This document shows positions 22,016-34,815 of a DNA stretch of 64,000 nt, in pieces (positions within the stretch are counted from its first letter, which is position 1; every line of letters begins with the position of its first letter). The position numbers and the translations under genes are program-made. Origin of the DNA: Anseranas semipalmata (taxonomy: Eukaryota > Chordata > Aves > Anseriformes > Anseranatidae); NCBI GenBank assembly GCA_013399115.1, contig VXAA01003393.1, positions 607,268 through 671,267 of the forward strand, given 5' to 3'. Below the pieces are notes generated by a model. That model did no database searches and was not told where the DNA came from. It saw only the letters and a list, made by a program, of their open reading frames with translations.

Positions 22016-24470
22016 AATCAGTCACAACATGGAAATTGGCAGTCAGCTGAACTGTGGCCTCTGGTTGTGCATGTGCTGCTGGGACTCTTAGACAGACCTC
22101 CTGATAGAACTTGCTGCAGTAGTTCAAGATATCTCTGTCTTGTGTCTAAGCTGCTCCAGGGTTTTAAAAGAAATCAAGGGTAGAGTCTTTGTATTTAACA
22201 GATTTTTTTTTTTTTTGTCTTTTTTCCCCAGGAAGGATAAAGTCTACCTGAAAGCAAAAATAACAGCCAGACACTGCAGGCTTTCTAGATTCCTGTGATG
22301 GGATATCTGCTCTCTTTCATGCTCTAGGAAGGACCAAATGAATACCCTTTTCCTAAAGAAAAGCAGTAAGTTTATATGTCTTGAGAAACCTTTTGCTACA
22401 CTAGGTAAGGGACAAATTTGTGGACTATAATCTGATATAAAATCTGGAAGCAAAAGTGTTATTTGTTTTCAAATTTTTAGGAAATTGTGTTTGGCCTAAT
22501 ATGGTGCAATAACTGTATCTGCCTCTTCCCGGTTTAGAAATTAAAAACAAATCTCTCTATATTTTTTGTTGTTGTTCTGCTCAGTAAAACTAATGTTATT
22601 CATTAAATTTAAACAATAGTTAACTTGCCATTCTCCTCAGTAATTACCTTTCATCTCTTAGGAGTACATAAACACACAGAATGTTTGTAGGATATAAAGG
22701 ACCGTGCCAAACGCACATAAGTAAATAAAGAAAAGGAGAGTGCGAGCTGCTTTTTTGATACTCTTAATGACTGAAAGACTGTTCCTCTTAAAATACTTCC
22801 CACTTGCAAAAATATCAAAACTGGGTCTTGCAATATGTGTTAGGTATTTATGATAACTTCTCCTCCTGGAATATAGAATTTGTTAAAGTGTCTTAAATTA
22901 TTTATTTACAGATTTCAGTTCAACATTGAAATGCCCATTTTGATGAGCTGGTGATGAGATGTCATTAGTTGTTCCACTTCCATTCAATAATTAGCCATCC
23001 CACTCATTTTTGCTTGATCCTATCAAGCATGTATTCACTTTGATTGGATAGAATATTCATTGGTAAAGGCTGTGAGGAGGCACGTAATTCTATTTATGTT
23101 CATCCCTTAATCTATTTCTGCAGTTTAGAGGATCTAATAATTCCAACTCTTTCACCCTTGATTGTAACTTAATTTAGTAAATTCAGATGCTATATTTTAT
23201 GAAAAATTTGAAGACTTTCATTCCAAAAATGGGCTGTTGTATTCTTTACTGATAGGAAAGCATTCTGCAGAACAAAAGGTATTCGGAACTTTTTTGTGAG
23301 TAAGGATATTAAAGTTTAAATCAGCCATGCAAAAATCGCCTTTTTTTTTTTTTTTTTTGGTTTGGTTTTATAAAGAAAGAATAACATTCCCCAGGAAAAA
23401 CCCTGTAACGTGAGGAAGTATTTTCCTTGGGGCGTTTCTCATCTGATCAGATGAAGATGTCTACAGCATTAATGCTTCTATCTGAGCTCATTATCTAGAG
23501 TCTCTGTATACTCAATAAATAGCAATAGACACATCCATGATGTGATTCATATCATGACAAAGAAGCTGTCTAAAGTTGTTGGTGTGAACTGCTACATTCT
23601 CTCCATTGACTGTAAAGGGATATCTGTTGTCCGTGAGTACACACCAAGTGCCACTTGAGATGCTGTAGTGCATTTGGCACACCTGCAAGGGGCTGGCAGA
23701 TATGGTGTAGGACCTCAAAGAGACCCTTCTGGAACCACAGCTGGAGCCAGGCATCTCTGGTGGCACTAGGTGCCTGTGTTAGGTGACTGAGTCAGTAACA
23801 GCCCGCATAAGCATGATCCAAGGCATTTAGGGATATCAGCTTAGGAGATCATGCTTGGACTCTGATGCTGCTCAGGGAGGAACTAGGCTTCTCTTGGTAC
23901 AGTGCCATGTCATCCAGCTCTGTGTGGGTCTCTTGGATCCCCTGGAGCACATCAAATAACATTCGGCAGTTATATTTGTCCAACAAAACCAAGCCCTGGA
24001 AATGACTGCTATGTGACTTTACACTCCTAGTGCACATGTGGACAGCTAAGCTTCAGCCTCTGACTCTGGAGATCAATTCTGCCCAAAAAGCTAGGTACCT
24101 CTAATTTCCAATCTTTATCACAGCTGGATAGTATTCGGAAACAGCTACGAGTGAGATCGTCTCGTTGATCTTGCTTAAGCAAGTGGCTGTTTGCTAGCGG
24201 AGCTCAATATGACGTGGCATTACTGACATATCTTTTCCACAGGAGAGATGCCTGCAGTCATTCTCTGGTGGTGACTCACCAGAGAACTCAGAATTGCCAC
24301 ATTTAAGATTATTTGTCTGTTCTAAGATGAAGATTTGGAATTAAACATACTGCAATAAGATCATAAATTTTCCCTTAGTATCTGTTGAAGCCTCTTGCAT
24401 GCAAAGATATACGAAGTTAGCTTTGTCCTTTGTAAGGGTTCTCATTGAAGAGAGATGGACAATACCCTAC
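22016..24470. other. AT-rich unique sequence with a possible conserved element
   Basis: No gene was recognised. T runs lie at 22203-22216 (14 T) and 23341-23358 (18 T). The stretch 22850-23160 looks like candidate conserved non-coding DNA. An 84-codon minus-strand frame at 23512-23766 is not recognised. Confidence 0.5.
22850..23160. promoter_or_regulatory. Candidate conserved non-coding element
   Basis: This is AT-rich, low-repeat sequence dense in homeodomain-type cores, including CAATAATTAGCC near 22985-22996 and TTGATTGGATAG near 23041-23052. It also holds a perfect inverted repeat, TGCTTGAT-CCT-ATCAAGCA, at 23011-23029. Such composition is common in developmental enhancers. Conservation cannot be judged from one sequence. 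Confidence 0.2.
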
Positions 24471-24550
24471 ATGGTCCTGCTTGAGCAGGAGCGTCGGACC
24501 AGATGACCTCCAGAGGTCCCTTCCAGCCTCAGCCATTCTGTGATCCTGTG
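24471..24550 (+). mobile_element. CR1 LINE 3' end, short copy
   Basis: TGGTCCTGCTTGAGCAGGAG, then GACCAGATGACCTCCAGAGG, then TCCCTTCCAGCCTCAGCCAT and the tail TTCTGTGATCCTGTG give the CR1 3' UTR in forward orientation. About 80 bp remain, so it is severely 5'-truncated. Confidence 0.9.
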
Positions 24551-27500
24551 TTTATACAGAATTGGACTCTGCCTGACTGCAGTGGGTCAGTACAGATGGG
24601 TTTCAAAATTGGTATCTAATGAATATTTTCTGGGTCAGGATTCATCCCAGTCTGGCTGAAGTGGGATGCAAGGCTGCTATGAAATGGTGTGGAAGGAAGA
24701 AGGCTGTAAGAGCTGTACCTGGCTTCTACCTGGGTGCTGAGATCCCCCTGTTTTCACTGAGATTTCTGTATCTCCAGAGCAGTTAGGAATGCAAATGCTT
24801 CTTTGGATTTGGATCTGAGATAAGAAAGGAGGACAGATGGAGCTCACCTATCTCCCACTAATACTATCTTTATCCATCACTACTAAATTAGTTTCTACAT
24901 TAAAGCTATTTTAGCATTTATTTTTGCTCTGAGTTTTTGCACTTTGTTACAAAATCTTGCTCTTTTGGGATAATCCACTCTCTAAAAATTAGATTTATCA
25001 CTGAGATCTAATGCAGAGCTTAGTTCAGTCCATATCTGACTATTGTGTATATTTGGAAAAGTTATTCTGAAGTACACGGGACTTGCTGTGTTAAAAACAA
25101 CAACAGCAACAAAATCCAGGATAGTGAGCTACATGGATCCCTGCTCTGATCCAGGACAGCAACATTAGGACAATTTTTGGCCATCCCACCAAACTCCCTT
25201 ATATATCACAATTATAGTTTAACATAAAAATGTGACTTTTATGCAGCTCTGTAATCTGTTCACCACTTTGATTGACACAGAACAGACCAAAAAGCCCCAT
25301 CCCATCTGTATTTGGTTCACAGCACTTTGCATGGGGTTAAAACATGGGGTCTGGGTGACCCCTGGGGGTAATGTATGGATTAGGTGAGAGACATCCACGT
25401 GGCTCCAATGAAACAAGCACCTGAGAGAAGGAAGCAACAGAACAAGCTTGTAAATCAACTCTTACTCTCTGGTAGAGACAAACCTTCTAAATAAACAGAT
25501 ACTGGCATTAATATGCACATAAACAACTTCGTCAATAAAAGGGAGCTGAGAATAGAACTGATGTACTCAGTGTATTTACTCAGTTTTACCTGATGATTTT
25601 TTTTTCATGATAACTGTTCTAACATTAAAAACAGCCTCAGACAGCAGCAAAACCCCACGTTTAGCAGAGTCCTAGTACACTGCATGTGATGTGGGATGCT
25701 GCAACACTTGCAGAGCAGCCACTGATGTGGGTGGGATGCTCTGCCAGGACAGGGGGACGGGCTGCCCAGGGAGCATGTAGGGCTGCCTCTGCCGGCAAGT
25801 TTTCACAAATAGGTCAGATCAAGATTAGCTGGGAGGCTTTTTGCAGGCAGATTGCTTCTGCTTCAGTCTTGTGTCCTGTGGGTTCCCAAAGCCTCTCCTA
25901 GAGAGTCTCTCTGTGCAGTCTGCATGAGGGTGTTTGAACTGTGCCATTTCTTTGAACTGGGGTATTCTGTGGTGGGGGAGCCTCCAGACTGATACCCAAT
26001 GAATACCAGCACAAAGTCCTGTCACAGTCTCAATGTCTAATGAATAATAATTGACTTAAAGCTGTACGTCCTTTCCCCAGCACGTCTGCTGAAGGCTTGC
26101 TCTCTTACCTTCTGACAGTGGTGATGTTTTTTCAAGTTGTATCCTTTACATTTCTGTTTCCTTTGATCTCCCTCTTTGTCTGTTTAAAATATGCATGTGC
26201 ACTGAAGAATATCAAGTAAAAACCTTTTGGCTGTGTACCTTTTGTATGTGCTTCTGTTTTGGGTGACGCCATGTGCCCTGTTTAGGCTGGAGGTGGCTAT
26301 TCTTTCAGCTGTCCATTCTCATAAAGGAGCCTAGTCTTTTTTCTTACCACTCCTAGAAAATCAGTGAATCATTTTCAGAGACTTTTTCATCTAACACATA
26401 ACAACAATCAATATTGGCTTGTATATTGAAATATACAACAATATAATAATTTTTTTTTATGGAGGTTTTTCTTTTTGTAAACCCTTTTTTACTAGATTGC
26501 AGCTATTATGGAAGTTAATATACCTAGTCCCATGTATATGTTTTAAAGTTTATTTAAGTAGTATAATAAAATATAATAATACTGGGGGTACCTTGAGATT
26601 TGCATCAAAAATCCTCCAGTACATTCAATTTAAGAAGTGGTCACAAGCCTTAGATTTATTGTAGGTGTTTATAGCTCTTTGTGAATTTCTGTGGAGGGAG
26701 GGAGGGATGGTGAGTCCTGCTTTGCTGACACTACAAAATGTAAAACTTCCTCAGGGTTTTGTAAAAGTTCCACTTGAGAGTTTAAATCATTCCTAAGTCG
26801 TGCTACATGTAACACTGAATATTTCGTTTTATTTCATTATTCCTTGGGACTCTCAGTTTGCACTGATTGACATTGCTGGAATTTCCAAAGCTGAAATTAC
26901 AGAGTAGAGAGAAATATGCACTGTGCTGAAGGGATGACAGATTTTGCTCTGACTCATTTAAAATAATTTTCTTTGCCCTAGAATCTTAGAGTGATTAAAA
27001 ACTGGTGATCCAGCCAATCCTCCTCAGGAACCAAAATCAGTGAGCTGCCCTGATTTACACCTGTGAAAGATCTCCAGTGAGCATTTGCAAAGAACAAAAG
27101 GCAAGTCCCACCATCCAGGGGCAGTTCGAAAGCAGGCTGCAGTAGTGAGGGAGTTTGTCATCATGCAGCTCCAGAGACCTTCTGGGAGTCTCCCCAAATA
27201 CATGAATTTTCATCTGTTATGGATGAAAGGAAAATATTCTTGAAATTATCCAGAGGGAAAACCACTGTCCTTCCTGTCTAAGCAGAAGAAGGATCCAACA
27301 GTCAGTGATATTAATAAGGTTCTTTCTATACCAAGACTGGCTCTTCCTCTGTTAGCACTGATCGTTTGACAATCACTGGTCACCTCCTTCAACCAGGACT
27401 CCCCGCCTCACTTTGTCACCTTCAACCCCAGCCTCAGTTCAAGCTTGGGTTTGCCCCTGTAGTTAATTCATTTAGGAAACACAGTTAGTAACAAGTCATC

Positions 27501-28528
27501 CTGTCAATAAAAAAATGCTACGTAGCACTCTGACTGCAACAGCATCTATTCTGGCTTGCCTCTTGTACATTTGATGGTTGCTTTTTCACTCTCGTCTTGT
27601 CGGTTACCTGAATTTTATTATGGGTCTATGACAATTTCTTTAATTGGTTTCACTTCTTACAGATTAGTTTTTCACTTCTTTCCCAGTTGTGTTGTGTATG
27701 TTATCCAAAACAGGCCAATATATGTCCTATTGACATGTGTACCCCACAGCCCTCAGAAGACAGCTAGAGCATAGCTTTCCTGCCTTTGCATTTAGTCAAC
27801 GGTTAAGTTCACAGTCAGATTTATCTCTACTACTTCCATGTAAGTGGCTCACTTCAGGCTGGAAAGAGTTTTTTTGCCAGTTTAGTCAATGGAGGAATAC
27901 TTGCTGACTTCAATTGTGTAAGATCAGTGTATAAGAGGAGGTTTGATCCTCAGTGTAGTTTGGAAGATACCCATTTGATATCTTTGCTCTTAGTGAGATC
28001 TTCCACCTTTCCCCCCTCAGGATAACATGATTTCCTTGCTCTTGGCTTACCATGTGGTGATTTCTGCCTTGTGCTGCCTCCTGTTTCCATGAACTGGAGA
28101 GAAGGAATGAGCTGGAGTTTGCAGCTTCTGGTTCCTTCTTTGTCGACACAAATTTGTGGAGTCTCAGGAAGGTGAAGGTCAGTACCCAGGGTTGTGTCTG
28201 TACTGTGGTGTGGAGGTGGGACTGTAGGTCCTGGCTTAGCACTAGTCCGGCTGGTCCAGACCCCTGTATCAGTGACAGGCTGCAACGTGAGCTGCTGGGA
28301 TGGGGTCTGGGGGCCCGCCCCTGTGGGATTTGCACCCCAGCTCTGTTTCACCCACCAAGGAGCAGAATGACGTCAGATGATTTGTGTGAGCTAAAAAAAC
28401 AGGTGTCAGTTTACTGCATGGCCAGTGGTTAAGTTTTCACATGTCCCTGCAGGGAAAGATGTATTAAGTAGATGAAAGGGAACTCTTTCATGGGACAGCT
28501 GTGCACCCATCCACATCCCTTCTCTTCC
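24551..28528. other. AT-rich unique sequence, 4 kb
   Basis: No gene was recognised. T/A runs lie near 25598 and 26449-26457. GATTTACACCTGTGAAAG near 27053-27070 recalls an old amniote dispersed repeat, too short to assign. Two overlapping minus-strand frames at 27910-28351 (133 and 141 codons) have no domain. A palindromic CRE lies at 28368-28375. Confidence 0.5.
28368..28375. promoter_or_regulatory. Perfect palindromic CRE (TGACGTCA)
   Basis: This is the third full TGACGTCA in the window. It lies about 155 bp before the (TTTTC)30 array. It is a motif match only. Confidence 0.25.
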
Positions 28529-28530
28529 TT

Positions 28531-28680
28531 TTTTCTTTTCTTTTCTTTTCTTTTCTTTTCTTTTCTTTTCTTTTCTTTTCTTTTCTTTTCTTTTCTTTTC
28601 TTTTCTTTTCTTTTCTTTTCTTTTCTTTTCTTTTCTTTTCTTTTCTTTTCTTTTCTTTTCTTTTCTTTTCTTTTCTTTTC
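28531..28680. repeat. (TTTTC)30 perfect pentanucleotide microsatellite
   Basis: Exactly 30 uninterrupted TTTTC units (GAAAA on the other strand) fill 150 bp, followed by TTTTG. Flanking T/C-rich sequence starts near 28521. One strand is pure purine, so the tract could form triplex (H-DNA) structures. Such long perfect arrays are expected to be unstable in length. The lysine/arginine and phenylalanine/serine/leucine open frames across it are translations of the repeat. Confidence 0.98.
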
Positions 28681-28684
28681 TTTT

Positions 28685-31600
28685 GCTCAACCATCATGGA
28701 TGTATGTTAGTCTTTTACCCATTTAGTCCTTATTTTCCTTTTGAAATGCAGTTTGCTTGTGAAGCTCTGGAGCAGAACAAGCCCAGAGCAAGTGAAAAAA
28801 CTGCAGCAGGGAGCCTGGGGAGCTGGGCAGGGACAGGAGCTGCTCCATCTACTGGAACTACAAAGGGAAAACTGCTGTGCCTGTGCTTAAATGAGGACTT
28901 AGCAAACATGAGCATTTCTATGTCCATCACATGGTGAGAGGCCCTGTTTAATCTGTTTTTAATTGCAGTAGTGGAATGCAGAGAAATTACCATTACTTTG
29001 GATTAGGAGGATCCACATCAGGACAGAAGTCCCCTTCTCCCAGGCAAAGTACCTGCCGATGGCCTCTATCCATGGAGCCATTCTGTCGAGGTCTGGAGCA
29101 GGCAAACATCTACATCCCTGGCTAACATGTGTTTGCGAAATGCTCATTTTATTCAGGCTGCTATTTAGTTTTGTTAGCCCCAGATCACGCTCCATGACAA
29201 CTGCCAGCTCTGTTAATGCATCCTGAAGCATTACCGATCCTACCCATATGTGCAATTAGAATTTATTATTACAAGCTAGTACCTTGCTGACTTGTCCATT
29301 TGTAGTGTCACACATGACGAGGATTTTGAAAGACAGCAACAGCCTAGCTGGAACGACATGAGAGCTGCTTTTGCAGCAGCACAGCTGACATAGCAGTAGT
29401 GACACAGCCAAAATTAAACCACTGCTCCGGGAATACTTGGCAGTGCAAGCCCAGATTGGAAGTACCCAGCAGGCCTGGTGACATCACGTGCACTTTTTTT
29501 CTCCTCCTGAAACACTTCAGAAAAATGCGGGAATCTTATTTTGTAAAATGCCAAGTTCTTCAAAGTGTTCTCCCATGATTCATTTGTTTTGGGTGTGGTA
29601 ACATTCGTCTCAGTTTCCTGTGTACTTACACACATTAATTTTCTCCCACTGGAGAATTCCTGTCTTCCTTGTAATTATTTGGGGGTGGAAAAAAATTCCT
29701 GATACGTCACCTAATAGGATAACCCCTTACTGATTGAATAAGGGGAAGATTGAGACTGCAAAGTTTTGGCACAGTGTGCCTGATCCAAAGTCTATCTGTA
29801 TCCATGAATTCATTAACTTAATTGTGAAGTGGATCCAACCTTCTAACCTACCTGAGTTTAAAAGCATCTGTGATAGCTCTAGTAACTACGCTTTCAGGAT
29901 TCTGGTAAAAGTGAATTTTGGAAGCGTGTCTTTCTGCAACGTGTCAGAGTTTCATCACATAAAAGGAGAAATGTCCTGATCCAGGGACAATCCTGAGAGA
30001 TTTTTTAGGGTTCTGGTTCAAACCTTCATGAAAGCTCACCAATACTAACCCTTGGCAAAAGTTGCTATCTCCTTCTGCCACCATTGGATATGATCAGTCT
30101 TTTGGTGCCTAACTTTGTGAAAGCTGGGTTTTGGTTTCTGACCTGTTGGTTGGTCTGAGGGTCTTCTAATGGTCCAAGACACTGGGGAAGATTTGGATCC
30201 ACTTGCTCCATTGTGGGACTTAGCCTTATCACAGCGATCACAGTGCTACTTCCTCTGTGTAACGCTGCTGAAGCTTTGGGCTATTCTGATATGGTTTTGA
30301 TTATTTGAAAATCCTTTCCCAATGTTTATAAGCACATGTGATGGCAAATAGTATGGGTGGAGACCAGATCTTCTGTTTCAAGGAAACTCTGATTCTCCAT
30401 TCCCAACTGGAAAGGAAAAACTATCCTTTCCCAGTAAGTGAAATTCCAGGAAGGCAGATAAATGAGACAAAATGTTTGGTCTTAATTTCCATCTTTTATA
30501 ACTTTGGTAACTGAATTTTGTTTTGAAAGACCATTTCAGGAAAAAGAAAATCAAAACTGCTATTCCAAAAGGACAAAATAGGATATGTGAACTTCACAAA
30601 GTGCCATTTATTTCTTTCTAGGGCAAATGCTATCAGAATCAACAGATTTTTTGAAAATGCATGAATTATGACAAAACCAGATCTGTTTTTGGCCCCCAAA
30701 ACACTTTAATGAAATCTTGCCAATCAGCTGCTACTGCAAGTGCACCCTTGGGCTGAACATCCAGGCAGATCTTCTGGAACAGGCTTGCCAAAAGCACCTG
30801 GTGAGCCTGAAGTCAAAGCAAGCGAACAGTAGCAGAGTTACATTAAAACAGGATACTCCAGAAAAAAACACTGTTTTAAAGGGAGTTCAGCTGCTGTGAA
30901 GGCTGGATCCTTTCTTTCCATTTGTACGTTTGGAAGTTCTCTTCCTCCAGTTCCCTCTTGTAACTCACTGAACAGATTTATATGGCTGCAGTGGATTAAG
31001 GATTTTATAGGAACTTCATTTAGATTGAAAAACGGAGATAGAAAAGTTAAATAAGAAAATTAATAATTCAGTTTCCAGTAGAGTATGCTATGTCACTTCT
31101 TTGTGATGTTGCAAGTGATATATGATGCTCTGCTGATATAACTCTGTACCTGGATCTTGGCACAGGTCTGGGAGACAGGAAACGGGATTTAAGTCACCTG
31201 GATGAACGCAGTCCGTGCTCTGTGCTGGATACAGTGTTTTGGGTGGGCTGAAATTGTGAGATAGAAATATGCAACTTGGCTGCTTCTTTTTATGTTATTA
31301 ATAGTGAGATAGAGGAATATCTACTACCTCAAGCAGTAACATAACCTTAGGAGTATATAAAATCCAAGACTGTGGGTCCCTTGAGTTTCTTATTTTAGTG
31401 CCAGAGTTTTCCTAATTTTCTTCATGTCTGTGCATGCAAGTATATATAACTGTGAACTACACATAGAATAGCAGCAACAGCAAGCCCAGACTTTAGCTTC
31501 AATGATCATGTTTGGAAATGATTATTTATTTGATAGCACCTGAAAATAGAAGAGTTTTTTGAAAGGAAATTGTATGGAAAAGGAGATTGCAATGCAACGA

Positions 31601-34160
31601 AAGATTTGACAGTTCAGTGAGGAGAAAGAGTAGGGAAGAAAATGGGTTATGGAAATTGGAATATGTGGTTACTGAAGTTAGTGTGGGTGGCTAGAAATAA
31701 TTTTGCATGCGAAGTGTATGTACATCCTTTTTCTGAAAAGCATGTGAAAGAAGTGATTTTTTAATTTCAAGGATAAAGGATTCTCTTAGAAATGTTTCTT
31801 GGGATCTGTAGATGAACAAGAACTCAGAATTATTATTTACTGAGGAACGGATTTTTGGAAACAACCAAGTAAAATGCATTCCTGATGGCTCATCCTCGTG
31901 AGCTGTGACTCTGCAGCTTTTGTCTCTTGCACTGACATTTTCCCTTTCTTTATTGGACAAAAATACGAACAACTAAAGCCAGTTGGAATATTCCTTTGGA
32001 AATACTACTTTAAAATAAATTACTTCATTGTCAAAATAGAAACTGATGTGGAAAATTCCTTTTTTTATTGAAAAACAAACAAACACAACAATGCAAAAGC
32101 CAAATGATGATTTCTGTTTGGTTCACGACAACTGAAGGACCAAGCATTTTTGTCCGCAAATTGAGTTGAGGGCTAAAGACATTTCTTTTTTCAGTTTCAG
32201 ATGAAACCTGAAACTTTTTGGATGAAACTTGAAATTTTTTCCACAAAACAAAATAATCTTCTGCTGGGTTATTTGTGAGGGTGTAAACATTTGGCTGTCC
32301 TAATGCAAATTCTTCTGCATCCCCTACAGAAATGGGTGGACATGGCCATGCAGATGGATTGCCCAGGAACAACTGTGAGTTCAGAGTTTGCCTGCTGAAT
32401 GCATGAATTTCTATCCTAAAAGATTTGTTTTGGGTGCCATAAAGACCATAAAACATGGTACGAAAATGCTCTGTAATGTCTTTTACATTTTGGGCATGTT
32501 GAAGTGGCTTTTGAATCTCAGTGGGCTGTAGGAAAGCAGAGTTTTATGTGCAGAGCTCTCAGATATGCAGAACGGGTCTGCTTAGGCCAGATAATGTTAA
32601 TTGCATGTGAGGAAATTGAGATTCTTTGCCCATTTAGAGATCATCCATCATTTTCAGAATTAAGCATCTGAGCCATTCTCACATGAAAGTTAAGGAAGGT
32701 AAGGAGACTCAGCATAATAGCATGTGATTGCCAGGTAATGAAATGTGCTGGGGCTCGTTACCTAATTACAAGAAGTCTATCTGCCTGCCTGATCAGGAAA
32801 GGTCTTCAGAATCCAAAGCTTTGAGACAGATTGCCTGGCCCAGGAAGCGCAATGCCATTCCCCTCCATCGGTCACGAAGAGCTCACACGCCTCGTGGTTA
32901 ACCAGACCAGAGACATGGAACAGGCAGAGCGTGGGGGTGGGAAGCAGTCCCTAGCTTCGTGGGTGCCCCCAGTCCCTGTGTGGGTGCTGGCTGCCTACGC
33001 TGCCTCTCCCAAGGCAGCCTCTGCACAGGCTGTGGGCTACATCCAGCACCAAGCTCAGCCCCACATGGCTGAGTCAGTACTTAGAAGGTCCAAAACTTTA
33101 TTTCTAGGACTATGGGCTAATTGTCCCTCAGCACACAGACTCCTTTTCACCTTTTTACACCTCACTTGACCAATTATATATCTTTGCAATGACTGATTAA
33201 GTAGAATGGCCATTTAATGCATCTGGCCGGACTGAGACAGTTGCGTAGGGTGTAGGTAGCTCTTAGCCCTTTCTTACCTGCAGCTGCCCTGTGTGTGAAG
33301 GTGCAGGGGACACCTTTCCCCCAGGATACTGCCAGGACTCTGGGACTGTCCTGCACCTATGCTGCTCCAGGAGAGTGGAGCGGCCCACTTGCACTGGGCA
33401 TGCAGGTGGAGATCAAAGAGGAGATCAAGGTCCCTTTCCATGGCCTGCTGCCTTCAACTCTCCTGCTGGACAGTGCGAGCTCTGCATTGCCCCCTACAAC
33501 CAGGACAATGCCCAGGAGGTGTTGATAGCACACAGTGTCTTTGCTATCACTTGATAAATGTTGCTGTGGGGAAGAGTGCAGGGAATCAGTATGCTGCCTG
33601 CAAAAAAACAGCGTGCTATGCGTTGCACCTTGGGAAAGGGCAATGCTGAGATGAGACCAAATCAAAAGGTTTTTCTCGTTGCTGTCATCCACATCGAGGA
33701 GCTTTTTGGTACTTCTTGATGCATGTTTTGCTGGCACTGTTTTAACAAGTATGATCAAACTCCACTTGCCTGAGTTTGAAAAATGCACAGCGGTGCTGCA
33801 GGTAATAGGGTGTAAATCTGTAGACTGTGATGGTCTTTGTATTACAGAGCTGGGGCAGCTTTGGAAAGGGCTAGGGACCCATTTGATGGCTTTTTCATCT
33901 CTATCATGACAAGCTGGCTGTTGGGGAAAGAGACGTTGAATTCAGGAAAAAAGCAAGTTACACTTCATCACATCTGGACATGAAGGATCTTGAACAGTGC
34001 TTAAGTCTCCCAATAACTGTAAAAGGCAGTATTGCTCCCCATTTGGGGCACAACTGACATACCTGAACAAATGAAATAAAAATGAACAGAGGCTATTAAA
34101 AATAAAATGGGGTATCAGGGCCTTCAAAAGCTGCACAGGGCACTGACAGAGTTATTACAG
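28685..34160. other. AT-rich unique sequence, 5.5 kb
   Basis: No gene was recognised. A 141-codon minus-strand frame at 32031-32456 holds a small internal duplication (KKFQVSS / KFQVSSETEK) but no known domain. A TGACATCACGTG run with an E-box lies at 29479-29490. Frames at 33291-33788 overlap on both strands. Confidence 0.5.
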
Positions 34161-34201
34161 CTTCCAACACCTCCTCATCTGGAGTTCACTGTCCACAGCA
34201 G
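34161..34201 (+). other. Very weak candidate exon upstream of the in-phase chain
   Basis: A 41-bp segment lies between a weak acceptor (GTTATTACAG) and a good donor (CAGCAG followed by GTGAGC). Its open frame (LPTPPHLEFTVHS) would join in phase to the candidate exon at 34764. The acceptor has little pyrimidine tract. Confidence 0.1.
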
Positions 34202-34763
34202 GTGAGCCCTCCTAGCCCATTGCAATGTGCAAACCATGGATTTCTACAACTGGCCTCTGGAAGGACCACACCTGTGCACCCACACCTGGGCCACTTATAG
34301 CCTCTGCTGGGGCCTGGGGACTGTTTCAGCCTCTTGCAAGATCTCTAGCACTTGTCTGGTCATACAGGCGTAAATCAGTGCAACTGGCTGCTAAACAAGC
34401 AACTGGTTCCACAACTGGTTGTTTTAAAAAGCCCACCTCCAGTGAAGGGTACTCTCTTCTCTCCTAGAGACGTGTCACAAAGGGATGGCTTGTCCGACCA
34501 TTGCATTCCCCCAGCACCGTGGACCCCAGCCTTCCTTGCAGGAAGGGGAAGAGCTTTGCCAGCTCCCTGCCTGCCCTGGGCACTGCTGGTGGTTCCCTTG
34601 GCAGCACTTCCCTGTCCTTGAGCAGACTGGGAGAAGTTGGATGTGGAGGACTGAAGCCATCACTTTCTAGGGCTGTGCTTTAACCGCCCGATCACACCGA
34701 CTCCAAACTAAAGCTGGGGGGAGACTTAGGAATGCCCAGCTGCTCGCACTTTCTTCCTTACAG

Positions 34764-34815
34764 GCAGAAAAAGAATTGGTGGCCCATCCAAATGACATCT
34801 AAGCCTGAAGCACTG
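34764..34815 (+). other. Candidate exon 1 of an in-phase chain
   Basis: A 52-bp segment is preceded by the strong acceptor CACTTTCTTCCTTACAG and followed by a donor, CTG then GTAAGG. Of the three forward frames only one is open, giving QKKNWWPIQMTSKPEAL and ending exactly on a codon boundary. That matches the only open frame of the next candidate at 36430. The peptide is not recognised. Tryptophan pairs are rare by chance but prove nothing. It may be a real small exon of an unidentified gene, an exon of a non-coding RNA, or a coincidence. Confidence 0.2.

Noticed and set aside
28406..28726. Lysine/arginine-rich and phenylalanine/serine/leucine-rich open frames
   Set aside because: They are translations of the (TTTTC)30 microsatellite in different frames.
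33357..33788. 143-codon open frame (-) overlapping + frames of 76-96 codons
   Set aside because: Mutually overlapping frames on both strands with no domain. One good donor-like site on the minus strand near 33278 (CAG then GTAAGA) has no convincing acceptor upstream.
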